DNA from: Bacteroidales bacterium
GTDB taxonomy: Bacteria > Bacteroidota > Bacteroidia > Bacteroidales > WCHB1-69
Assembly: GCA_031273515.1 (NCBI GenBank)
Contig: JAISRU010000076.1
Span: forward strand, 1 to 5,385
DNA length: 5,385 nucleotides
Direction of reading: 5' to 3'
The translations under genes and the position numbers were made by a program. Within the stretch, counting starts at the first letter, position 1. Each line of letters starts with the position of its first letter. The notes under the pieces were generated by a model, which was not told the origin of the DNA, did no database searches, and saw only the letters and a program-made list of their open reading frames with translations. This document shows, piece by piece, positions 1 through 5,335 of this stretch.

Positions 1-1392
1 AAACTATCCTTGCGCATGCACGACCTTTACACAGGGAAAATGCAGACAATACCCAAAGTTCCGGTAGACGGATTTAATTGGTTTAACGTCTGGTATACTC
101 CCGGAGTTTCGGCAGTATCCACGTCTGTACGGGACGATAATGACATGTCGTATCGGCTGAGCAATCGCAGTAATTTAGTGGCGGTCTTGAGCGACAGCAC
201 GCGGGTGTTGGGGGACGGCGACTGTACTCCTCCGGGAGGATTGGGCGTTATGGAAGGGAAAGCCTTCCTGATGAAATATCTGGGAGGAATTGATGCGGTG
301 GCGCTCTGTGTGGACAGCAAAGATGATACGGGAAAGAACAATCCCGACAAATTAATCAATTTCGGAACGATGTTGCAACATAGTTTCGGAGCGATAAATC
401 TGGAAGACATTTCGCAACCCAATTGTTTCAGGGTATTGGACGGATTACGCGCCGAATGTAATATTCCTGTCTGGCACGACGACGCTCAAGGAACGGCATG
501 TGTTACACTTGCCGCTCTGATTAATGCATTGAAGCTGACAGATAAGAAAATACAGGATATAAAAATTGTTTTCTACGGAGCGGGAGCAGCCAACACGAGC
601 ATCGCCAGACTGCTGATTACCGATGGAGCAAATCCGGCTAAAATGATTTTATTCGACGTCAAAGGCAGTTTACATGCAGGCAGAGAGGACTATAAAAATG
701 ATCCGGCATCATATCCTCAGTGGGAATTGTGTCTAAAAACCAATCCTCAACAGATTACAGATACGCAAGAGGCTTTTACCGAAGCGGATGTTTTAATTGC
801 TTTGTCGAAGCCGGGTCCGGATACTATTAAACCGGAATGGATAGCAAAAATGGCGGATAAAGCCATTGTGTTTGCCTGTTCCAATCCGATACCGGAGATT
901 TATCCTCATGCCGCTAAGGAAGCCGGCGCATACATCGTTGCAACAGGCAGAGGTGATTTTCCCAATCAGGTCAATAATTCGGTATGTTTTCCTTCTGTTC
1001 TCAAGGGGTCGTTGTTGGTTCAGTCCCGCTGCATATCGGACGGGATGACTGTCGCTGCGGCTCATGCGATTGCGGCGTTCGCGCAAAATAGAGGTATTCA
1101 TCCCGATAATATCATCCCGAATATGACTGAAAGCGAATTGTTTCCTGTCGTTGCGGCTGAGGTCGGCATGCAAGCTGTCTTAGAAGGACATGCCCGTATT
1201 CCGACCGACAAAACAACACTCTATCAACAGGCAAAACAATCGATTGACGAAGCACAGTCTTTGGTTCGTCTTTTGATGAGAGAAAACTGTATTCCTTCTG
1301 TCGATACGACAATTCTTGATGCTACTTTACAGGAAGCAATTGCCGAAGTTTCTACCAATATCCAATCCTGTCGGGATTTTAAACGCATCTGA
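1..1392 (+). CDS. Malic enzyme (malate dehydrogenase, oxaloacetate-decarboxylating), 5'-partial
   Basis: Converts malate to pyruvate and CO2 with reduction of NAD(P), in the cytoplasm. Numbering residues from the TTG at base 10, the malic N-terminal domain carries YTPGV (29-33), GDGDCTPPGG followed by VMEGK with its lysine at 84, NLEDI (130-134, acidic metal ligands) and PVWHDDAQGT (153-162). The Rossmann fold has GAGAAN (190-195) and an Asp at the end of the second strand (216), then SNPIPE (291-296) and DFPNQVNN (316-323) of the substrate pocket. The frame is open to base 1, and KLSLRMHDLY matches the usual SLRMH start region of the family, so the true start probably lies a few codons upstream rather than at TTG 10 or ATG 16. 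The protein runs on about 25-30 residues past where I would expect relatives to end. The Asp suggests NAD use, but the cofactor is not settled. A gene-free repeat region follows. Confidence 0.93.
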   Translation, partial: KLSLRMHDLYTGKMQTIPKVPVDGFNWFNVWYTPGVSAVSTSVRDDNDMSYRLSNRSNLVAVLSDSTRVLGDGDCTPPGGLGVMEGKAFLMKYLGGIDAVALCVDSKDDTGKNNPDKLINFGTMLQHSFGAINLEDISQPNCFRVLDGLRAECNIPVWHDDAQGTACVTLAALINALKLTDKKIQDIKIVFYGAGAANTSIARLLITDGANPAKMILFDVKGSLHAGREDYKNDPASYPQWELCLKTNPQQITDTQEAFTEADVLIALSKPGPDTIKPEWIAKMADKAIVFACSNPIPEIYPHAAKEAGAYIVATGRGDFPNQVNNSVCFPSVLKGSLLVQSRCISDGMTVAAAHAIAAFAQNRGIHPDNIIPNMTESELFPVVAAEVGMQAVLEGHARIPTDKTTLYQQAKQSIDEAQSLVRLLMRENCIPSVDTTILDATLQEAIAEVSTNIQSCRDFKRI

Positions 1393-1438
1393 ACACCCAT
1401 TGTAAGAGATTGAATATAAACAAAATGATAAACATACG

Positions 1439-1522
1439 AAAAGCCGTACTGCTTTTGAGTAAAAGCAGTACAGGTTTTGGGGAAAAGCAGTACAGGTTTC
1501 AGGCAAAAGCAGTACGGCTTTT
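1439..1522. repeat. 22-base-period repeat with an inverted first copy
   Basis: The 11-mer AAAAGCAGTAC occurs at 1461, 1483 and 1505, spaced exactly 22 bases apart. Its reverse complement GTACTGCTTTT lies at 1446-1456. The outer ends form a perfect 18-base inverted repeat, AAAAGCCGTACTGCTTTT at 1439-1456 and its complement at 1505-1522. The single inverted copy could therefore pair with any of the three forward copies. The function is unknown. It lies about 50 bases after the malic enzyme stop. Confidence 0.85.
1446..1471 (+). terminator. Hairpin after malic enzyme, possible terminator
   Basis: A perfect 11-base stem, GTACTGCTTTT and AAAAGCAGTAC, closes on the four-base loop GAGT, starting 53 bases after the malic enzyme stop codon. 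No long T run follows, only TTTT a few bases on (1475-1478), so intrinsic termination is plausible but unproven. The stem is also the nearest pairing within the 22-base repeat and may simply be part of it. Confidence 0.35.
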
Positions 1523-1650
1523 ACCTGCATTCGGTACAGCGTTTTTATACGCCGAATAAGGGGACTAAAGTCAATGGGAAATATAAACATTATAACAGAA
1601 TATTAAGCGTATTTCGGCTATGCTCAATATAAAATCGAAATATGAAGTTC

Positions 1651-1766
1651 GACCTCGAAGAGGTCAAATGTTTATAGAAGAAATGTACACCGTTATTGTA
1701 CGACCCCGATTGGGTCGAATTGAAACACAACATCTTTTTTCTATAAACATACAATGTCTTCGACAT
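1651..1766. repeat. Cluster of short hairpins tagged with TATAAACAT
   Basis: Three short hairpins are packed together: GACCTC-GAA-GAGGTC (1651-1665), CGACCC-CGATT-GGGTCG (1701-1717) and ATGTC-TTC-GACAT (1754-1766). A 12-base inverted repeat, ATGTTTATAGAA (1668-1679) and TTCTATAAACAT (1739-1750), places the same tag next to the first hairpin on the minus strand and next to the third on the plus strand. From memory, TATAAACAT followed by a small G/C-rich hairpin is a dispersed intergenic pattern in Bacteroidota. This looks like two such units facing each other, with a third hairpin between them. Confidence 0.7.
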
Positions 1767-1902
1767 CAAAACCGTCATACATTATTTATGTTCCATTCCT
1801 TATGGTCTTCTTTGAGCTACTCAAAATCTTCATAGGGGATTATAGTACAATGAAAGGAAAATTGCTGCGTTATGGTGTAAATTGATAAAATTTTCTTTAT
1901 AA

Positions 1903-2397
1903 ATGGAAAAGCGAAATATTGCCATACATTATTTTGTCTTTAGGAGTATCGACGAATTGGCAGATGCGGACAGAAGTCTGCTTGAAAAAGCCGAAGAAGC
2001 AAGCAGAAATGCATATACTCCCTATTCGGGTTTTAGCGTAGGAGCTGCTGTTCTGCTCGACAACGAAGAAATTATTACTGCCAATAATCAGGAAAACGCA
2101 TCTTATCCGCAAGGTCTATGCGCCGAAAGAACGGCGTTGTTTTATGCAATGGCTCAGCATCCGAACCGCAAAGTGAAAGCAATCGCTGTTTATGGCTATC
2201 ACAGGAAACACAAATTAAAGGGCTGTGTATCTCCCTGCGGAGGATGTCGGCAGGTGATGCTGGAATGCGAACAGCGGGGAAAAGAAAAAATGCGTATCCT
2301 GCTAAGTGGATATTCGGGAGAAATTACAGTAATCGAAGGTGTTGAACAATTATTACCCTTGCAGTTTTCGGGAGATTTTTTGTGCGACATACAATAA
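1903..2397 (+). CDS. cdd: Cytidine deaminase
   Basis: Zinc enzyme that hydrolytically deaminates cytidine and deoxycytidine to uridine and deoxyuridine in pyrimidine salvage, in the cytoplasm. The protein has 164 residues, the longer form typical of Bacteroides-type homotetrameric deaminases, with about 15 extra N-terminal residues ahead of the core. The core shows YTPYSGFSVGAA (38-49), NQENASYP (62-69, with N62 and E64 at the expected nucleoside-binding positions), CAE (73-75) and PCGGCRQ (111-117). C73, C112 and C115 are the expected zinc ligands and E75 the proton shuttle. No catalytic residue is missing. ATG 1903 was chosen because it keeps the whole N-terminal extension and follows an A/T-rich leader ending in TATAA. 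No Shine-Dalgarno sequence is visible, as is usual in Bacteroidota. It stands alone, 112 bases before the next gene. Confidence 0.95.
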   Translation: MEKRNIAIHYFVFRSIDELADADRSLLEKAEEASRNAYTPYSGFSVGAAVLLDNEEIITANNQENASYPQGLCAERTALFYAMAQHPNRKVKAIAVYGYHRKHKLKGCVSPCGGCRQVMLECEQRGKEKMRILLSGYSGEITVIEGVEQLLPLQFSGDFLCDIQ

Positions 2398-2403
2398 TTT
2401 ATC

Positions 2404-2434
2404 TTTAAGAACGATACATCTATATATACATTGT
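2404..2434 (+). promoter_or_regulatory. Weak candidate promoter for the barrel protein gene
   Basis: TACATTGT (2427-2434) partly matches the Bacteroidota -7 box TAnnTTTG. TTTA (2404-2407), 19 bases before it, could serve as the -33 element. It lies about 75 bases before the start at 2510, just after the cdd stop. The match is imperfect and the region is A/T-rich, so chance is quite possible. Confidence 0.2.
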
Positions 2435-2509
2435 CAATGAATGATAAAGGCTGACAACAAACAAAGAAAGAACGCTAAGAAATAAATATTCAACAGAAAC
2501 ACAGAATAG

Positions 2510-3217
2510 ATGAAAAAAATAAGTTTGATTATCGTATGTTTAATGTGTACGATGCTGGTATTCGGACAGGAAAAAGAAGCAAAAAAAGAAAAGAAAAAAC
2601 AGGCTCTGACAACGCCCGTATTGTTTAAAGATCGCATTGTATTGGATTTTTTCTCAACTGTCTGGATGATGGGAGCAGGATCGGAGATTAAACAGAAAGC
2701 CATTAATTTTGGGTTCAACGGGGCTTTTATGTTTGATATTCCCATAAAAAAGACAAGTCCGTTTAGTTTTGGTTTGGGTTTAGGCGTTACCAATCACAAT
2801 TTGTATTCCAATGTAACATGGGGTATCGGCGAAAATTATACAACGATTGTAACCCCTGTTCCCGAAGGAATTAGCTATCGAAAAAATAAAATCACATTCA
2901 CTAATATCAACATACCGCTTGAATTTCGCTACAGACATTCTTCGGGATTTAAAATATCGGCAGGATTTCGCATAGGTTTAATGGCGGATATTCACAGTAA
3001 ATATTTTGGCGCCGCATTGGACGGCAGTCAGGATAAAGACCTGATTAAAAATTACAAGATACCCAACCGTACAAAAATCCCCGTCGAAGTTACCTTTAAA
3101 ACAGGATGGAAGTTTGTAAGCGTCAATGCGTCGTACATGCTGACAAAGATGTTTGAAACGGATAAAGGTCCTCTTATCAATGCCGTCAGCTTTGGAATCA
3201 CGCTTTGTCCTTACTAA
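2510..3217 (+). CDS. Outer-membrane beta-barrel protein of unknown function
   Basis: A 235-residue exported protein. Residues 1-19 form a signal peptide (MKK, then a hydrophobic run, ending FG before Q20), which I predict is cut before the glutamine, a common Bacteroidota pattern. A lysine-rich segment (22-30) follows, then alternating hydrophobic and polar strands with many aromatic and glycine residues (for example FGLGLGV, IPLEFRYRH, ISAGFRIGL). The chain ends SFGITLCPY, with a terminal aromatic residue as in many outer-membrane barrels. It resembles the small porin-like barrel family of Bacteroidota (PF13568 type), which is a family-level call from pattern only. No binding site or substrate can be named. 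C10 and C13 lie inside the signal peptide and do not form a lipobox, so it is not a lipoprotein. The hydE start follows 27 bases after its stop, so the two may share a transcript, though no functional link is known. Confidence 0.85.
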   Translation: MKKISLIIVCLMCTMLVFGQEKEAKKEKKKQALTTPVLFKDRIVLDFFSTVWMMGAGSEIKQKAINFGFNGAFMFDIPIKKTSPFSFGLGLGVTNHNLYSNVTWGIGENYTTIVTPVPEGISYRKNKITFTNINIPLEFRYRHSSGFKISAGFRIGLMADIHSKYFGAALDGSQDKDLIKNYKIPNRTKIPVEVTFKTGWKFVSVNASYMLTKMFETDKGPLINAVSFGITLCPY

Positions 3218-3244
3218 ACAGGACGAATAAGTGCATGAATACGT

Positions 3245-4339
3245 ATGGGATTAACGATTGATGCTGTTTTGGGTTCGGAGGATTTCTCAAAAGAGAATTT
3301 GATTTTCCTTCTTCAGTCGCAGGGAGAAGAACGAACGAAACTCTTTGCAAAGGCGGCAGAAACAAAACGAAAATATGTTGGAAACACAGTTTATTTTCGG
3401 GGGTTGATAGAATATTCAAACCTTTGTACAAAAAACTGTTATTATTGCGGGATACGCAAAGACAATAAAAATATCGACCGTTATACACTGACGGAAAAGG
3501 AAGTTCTGGACGCCGTTGCATACGCGTATAATGAGAAATATGCATCGTTGGTAATTCAGTCGGGAGAGATCAATTCCTCAAAATTCACTGCCGAAATCAC
3601 CAATTTATTGACCAAAATAAGCAAAGCAACCCATAATTCAATGGGGATAACCCTTTCTTTAGGCGAACAGGATCGCGAAACTTTGCGTCAATGGAAGGAT
3701 GCGGGCGGCAGACGTTATTTGCTCAGAATAGAAACATCGGACGAAAGTCTTTATACAAAGATACATCCGCAGGATACAACGCATAGTTTTCAAAAGCGGA
3801 TCAATACGATTAAATTATTGCGGGAAACAGGTTATCAGGTTGGGACGGGAGTAATGATCGGACTTCCATTTCAGACGCTTGAACATCTGGCAAATGATTT
3901 GCTTTTCTTTCGGGATATGGATGTGGATATGGTTGGCATGGGTCCGTATATCGAGCACAAAGATACTCCGCTTTACGTTCACAAAGATACGCTCTTGCCG
4001 CAGAAAGAACGATTTGACCTCACTTTGAAAATGATTGCCATTCTTCGGATTATGATGAAAGATATAAATATTGTCTCGACTACAGCCATGCAAGCAATTG
4101 ATCCCATTGGTCGCGAAAAGGCATTGAAAGTGGGAGCAAACATTATCATGCCGAACCTTACTCCCCAAAAATACAGAGGAAGCTACCTTTTGTACCAGGA
4201 TAAACCCTGCATCGACGAAGAAGCCGAACAATGTAAGACCTGTTTGGAAATCAGGATACGTTTTGCAGGAGATAAGATCGGCTATGGAGAATGGGGCGAT
4301 GCAAAACATTTCTTCCGCAAAACAAGCGTAAATAATTGA
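3245..4339 (+). CDS. hydE: [FeFe]-hydrogenase H-cluster maturase HydE (radical SAM)
   Basis: Radical SAM enzyme that works with HydG and HydF to build the two-iron subcluster of [FeFe]-hydrogenase, in the cytoplasm. The radical SAM cluster motif is C61-x3-C65-x2-C68, followed by GIRKDNKN. HydE hallmarks follow in order: QSGE, TLSLGE, RYLLRIETS, GVMIGLPFQT and DMVGMGPYIEHKDTP, then STTAMQAIDP and GANIIMPNLTP. The C-terminal C322-x7-C330-x2-C333 has the spacing of the optional second iron-sulfur site of Thermotoga maritima HydE, so that site is kept. Its 364 residues suit the family. ATG 3245 leaves about 50 residues before the barrel core, as expected. The ATG at 3235 is out of frame. HydF, HydG and a hydrogenase are not in the window, although hyd genes are often clustered. 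Related radical SAM enzymes such as PylB are less likely, given these motifs. Confidence 0.93.
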   Translation: MGLTIDAVLGSEDFSKENLIFLLQSQGEERTKLFAKAAETKRKYVGNTVYFRGLIEYSNLCTKNCYYCGIRKDNKNIDRYTLTEKEVLDAVAYAYNEKYASLVIQSGEINSSKFTAEITNLLTKISKATHNSMGITLSLGEQDRETLRQWKDAGGRRYLLRIETSDESLYTKIHPQDTTHSFQKRINTIKLLRETGYQVGTGVMIGLPFQTLEHLANDLLFFRDMDVDMVGMGPYIEHKDTPLYVHKDTLLPQKERFDLTLKMIAILRIMMKDINIVSTTAMQAIDPIGREKALKVGANIIMPNLTPQKYRGSYLLYQDKPCIDEEAEQCKTCLEIRIRFAGDKIGYGEWGDAKHFFRKTSVNN

Positions 4340-4341
4340 AA

Positions 4342-4426
4342 TTGTCTTGCACTCTGATTGGCTACGCCTTTCTCCTTCTTGCTCGGCAAAGACAAACAAG
4401 TTTGTCTCTGCTCTCGCTTCGTGCGT
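4342..4426 (+). repeat. Left arm of outer inverted repeat pair
   Basis: It begins two bases after the hydE stop. Read on the plus strand, it matches the minus strand of 5212-5299 in ordered blocks: TTGTCTTGCACTC (4342-4354, 11 of 13 bases shared), CCTTTCTCCTT (4367-4377, identical), a five-base spacer in both copies, TCGGCAAAG (4383-4391, identical), CTCTGC (4406-4411, identical) and TGCGT (4422-4426, identical). Gaps between the other blocks differ by a few bases, so the copies are old or degenerate. Confidence 0.75.
4390..4407 (+). terminator. Hairpin after hydE, weak terminator candidate
   Basis: AGACAAAC and GTTTGTCT form a perfect 8-base inverted repeat around AA, about 50 bases past the hydE stop and inside the left outer repeat. 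The partner copy at 5212-5299 lacks this hairpin at the matching place. No T run follows, so a role in ending transcription is doubtful. Confidence 0.3.
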
Positions 4427-4461
4427 CGATTTATCTGATTAAATGATTAACATGATTATCA

Positions 4462-4485
4462 GTGAACAAGTAAACGAGAGAACAA
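4462..4485 (+). repeat. Degenerate octamer repeat, left copy
   Basis: Three 8-base units sit head to tail: GTGAACAA, GTAAACGA, GAGAACAA. A run in the same orientation occurs at 4924-4955. The first 16 bases of the two runs agree at 14 positions. The left inner inverted repeat starts directly after this run. Confidence 0.6.
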
Positions 4486-4518
4486 TTCTGCGTAACGCTG
4501 CGGTATTCTACCGGGAAA
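4486..4518 (+). repeat. Left arm of inner inverted repeat pair
   Basis: These 33 bases match the reverse complement of 4962-4993 with three mismatches and one single-base gap. Shared blocks include TTCTGCGTAAC (4486-4496) and TGCGGTATTCT (4499-4509). Read on the other strand it resembles the CCGCAGAGTTACGCAGA-type sequences that I remember as dispersed intergenic repeats in Bacteroidota. Confidence 0.8.
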
Positions 4519-4539
4519 TAAAAAATAATCCCCCGCAGG

Positions 4540-4567
4540 CAATTTTCAATTTTCAATTCTCAATTAA
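4540..4567 (+). repeat. Four heptamer repeats of the type CAATTTT
   Basis: The units CAATTTT, CAATTTT, CAATTCT and CAATTAA lie head to tail and end eight bases before the -7 box. The upstream promoter element must lie within them. Slippage between the units could change promoter spacing. Confidence 0.7.
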
Positions 4568-4582
4568 TTTGTTGTATCTTTG
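4551..4582 (+). promoter_or_regulatory. Bacteroidota-type promoter for the DUF2007-like gene
   Basis: TATCTTTG (4575-4582) is a perfect match to the TAnnTTTG -7 box of Bacteroidota housekeeping promoters. TTTC (4551-4554) lies 20 bases before it, at the usual -33 distance, and is a partial match to TTTG. The predicted start point is near 4589, giving a leader of about 90 bases before ATG 4680. This is the clearest promoter in the window. Confidence 0.6.
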
Positions 4583-4679
4583 TAGAAATAAAATCACAAA
4601 TGAATTCCTCATGACAAAAATAGAACTTTGTCGTACAAGGGAATAATTGAATTGTAATAACTTATAAAATTATATACAG

Positions 4680-4910
4680 ATGGAAAATAAACACACAAAC
4701 ACCGAATTGGTAACTATTGGCGCTGTCAAAGAGCAATTGAAGGCATATATGCTCAAAGCGTTTCTTGAAGAAGCAGGGATAACGGTCTTCTTACAAAACG
4801 AGATGTCATCGCAATTATATGGCAATATGCTTGAAATCAAGATACAAGTTTCTGATACAGACGCAAAAAAAGCTCGTGATTTGCTAAATGAAAGCGGGTA
4901 TGTTTTGTAA
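4680..4910 (+). CDS. Small DUF2007-like protein, unknown function
   Basis: A 76-residue soluble protein resembling the DUF2007 (PF09413) family, small ferredoxin-like alpha/beta proteins whose role is not established despite the label of putative signal-transducing protein. The predicted order is strand (10-14), helix (16-32, with A22, L25, F28 and L29 on one face), strand (34-39), strand (50-57, LEIKIQV) and helix (59-71, typified by DAKKARDLL). The sequence K-x-F-L-E-E-A-G-I followed by I-Q-V-x-x-x-D-A-x-x-A-R-x-L is the family pattern I recognise. There is no signal peptide, membrane segment or metal motif. ATG 4680 follows an A/T-rich leader downstream of a clear promoter and keeps the first strand whole. 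The gene lies between two nested pairs of inverted repeats. No terminator is evident directly after it. Confidence 0.8.
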   Translation: MENKHTNTELVTIGAVKEQLKAYMLKAFLEEAGITVFLQNEMSSQLYGNMLEIKIQVSDTDAKKARDLLNESGYVL

Positions 4911-4923
4911 CTCCTTTTCTTAG

Positions 4924-4955
4924 GTGAACAGGTAGACGAGTAGACGAAGCGAAGA
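4924..4955 (+). repeat. Degenerate octamer repeat, right copy
   Basis: The units GTGAACAG, GTAGACGA, GTAGACGA and AGCGAAGA lie head to tail, the middle two identical. The run is related to 4462-4485 and in the same orientation. It starts 14 bases after the stop of the DUF2007-like gene. Confidence 0.6.
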
Positions 4956-4961
4956 GTATTG

Positions 4962-4993
4962 TTTCCCGCAGAATACCGCAAAGTTACGCAGAA
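4962..4993 (-). repeat. Right arm of inner inverted repeat pair
   Basis: The reverse complement of this stretch matches 4486-4518 at 29 of 33 aligned columns. The two arms are about 440 bases apart, with the promoter and the DUF2007-like gene between them. Confidence 0.8.
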
Positions 4994-5110
4994 CAATACA
5001 TGCCGTTAGTACCTTATGTTTGAAATTGATGTAATTTTTGGCAGAATATTCTATTGTCTTTTTGTTTTCGTCTTGTTGAACAAGGGATTAAGAGAGCATT
5101 CAAAGCAAGA

Positions 5111-5133
5111 TTTCAGCAACAAAGTTGCTGAAA
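5111..5133. repeat. Perfect 10-base hairpin
   Basis: TTTCAGCAAC and GTTGCTGAAA pair perfectly around the loop AAA. It lies 200 bases after the DUF2007-like stop and has no T run after it on the plus strand. It could act as a weak terminator or transcript-end stabiliser, or be a dispersed repeat. Confidence 0.7.
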
Positions 5134-5163
5134 TACATCTCGCATTAGCTGTCTGACGTAAAG

Positions 5164-5301
5164 AATTTTCGCAACACGAGCGTAAAGCAAATGCTGTTGT
5201 TTGACTTCCCTACGCAGCGAGTAAGCGCAGAGGCAGATTGCTAACTTTGCCGAACTGCAAGGAGAAAGGAGTTCAGCATTTGTAGCGAGTGTAAGAAAAT
5301 T
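5164..5301. repeat. Imperfect long inverted repeat
   Basis: AATTTTC (5164-5170) pairs with GAAAATT (5295-5301), and CAAATGCTG (5188-5196) pairs with CAGCATTTG (5274-5282), with unequal unpaired segments between. Inside, GAACT (5252-5256) with AGTTC (5270-5274) and TGC (5248-5250) with GCA (5276-5278) make a local hairpin that competes for the same bases. The transcript could therefore fold in two ways. It overlaps the right outer repeat. Confidence 0.5.
5212..5299 (-). repeat. Right arm of outer inverted repeat pair
   Basis: On the minus strand this reads in the same block order as 4342-4426. Exact plus-strand blocks are AAGGAGAAAGG (5259-5269), CTTTGCCGA (5245-5253), GCAGAG (5227-5232) and ACGCA (5212-5216), and the outer block GAGTGTAAGAAAA (5287-5299) shares 11 of 13 bases with its partner. 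No target-site duplication was seen outside the two arms. Confidence 0.75.
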
Positions 5302-5335
5302 TAGCCAAGACAGGTACAGCGAGCGGCTTTTTTTG

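Larger units (their letters stand above)
1393..1902. other. Gene-free stretch of 510 bases holding two repeat systems
   Basis: No credible gene is seen here on either strand. The open frames are short, cross hairpins and repeats, and resemble no family I know. The stretch holds a 22-base-period repeat with an inverted copy (1439-1522), a group of tagged hairpins (1651-1766) and a small hairpin TTTGAG-CTA-CTCAAA (1811-1825). The A/T-rich leader of cdd follows. The motif ATAAACAT occurs at 1428, 1583 and 1743 on the plus strand and at 1668 on the minus strand. No TAnnTTTG promoter box could be placed convincingly before cdd. Confidence 0.7.
4340..4679. other. Stretch between hydE and the DUF2007-like gene: repeats, promoter, leader
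   Basis: This 340-base stretch holds no convincing gene. In order it contains the left outer inverted repeat (4342-4426) with a hairpin inside it, degenerate octamers (4462-4485), the left inner inverted repeat (4486-4518), heptamer repeats (4540-4567), a promoter (-7 box 4575-4582) and a leader of about 90 bases. A 67-codon open frame from 4443 runs straight through the octamers, the inverted repeat and the promoter box, and is not believed. Confidence 0.7.

Noticed and set aside
10..12. TTG as the true start of the malic enzyme
   Set aside because: The frame stays open to base 1, and the residues before and after it match the interior of the family's N-terminus, so the start is probably outside the window.
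1439..1522. CRISPR array
   Set aside because: The 22-base period leaves only 11-base spacers between 11-base repeats, one copy is inverted, and no cas gene is near.
1620..1835. Open frames on both strands across the tagged hairpins
   Set aside because: They cross three hairpins and an inverted repeat, and the residues look random.
2510..2572. Lipoprotein signal on the barrel protein (C10 or C13)
   Set aside because: The cysteines sit within the hydrophobic core without a lipobox, and a standard cleavage site before Q20 is better.
3815..4399. 194-codon minus-strand frame opposite hydE
   Set aside because: It is a shadow of hydE, whose motifs are fully conserved in the plus-strand frame.
4443..4646. 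67-codon open frame on the plus strand before the DUF2007-like gene
   Set aside because: It runs through octamer repeats, an inverted repeat, heptamer repeats and a perfect promoter box, and the protein resembles nothing known. The repeats explain the open frame.
5016..5156. 46-codon frame with a hydrophobic start (MFEIDVIFGRIFYCLF)
   Set aside because: The C-terminal half is the translation of a perfect hairpin. There is no promoter or recognisable family, so chance is likely.
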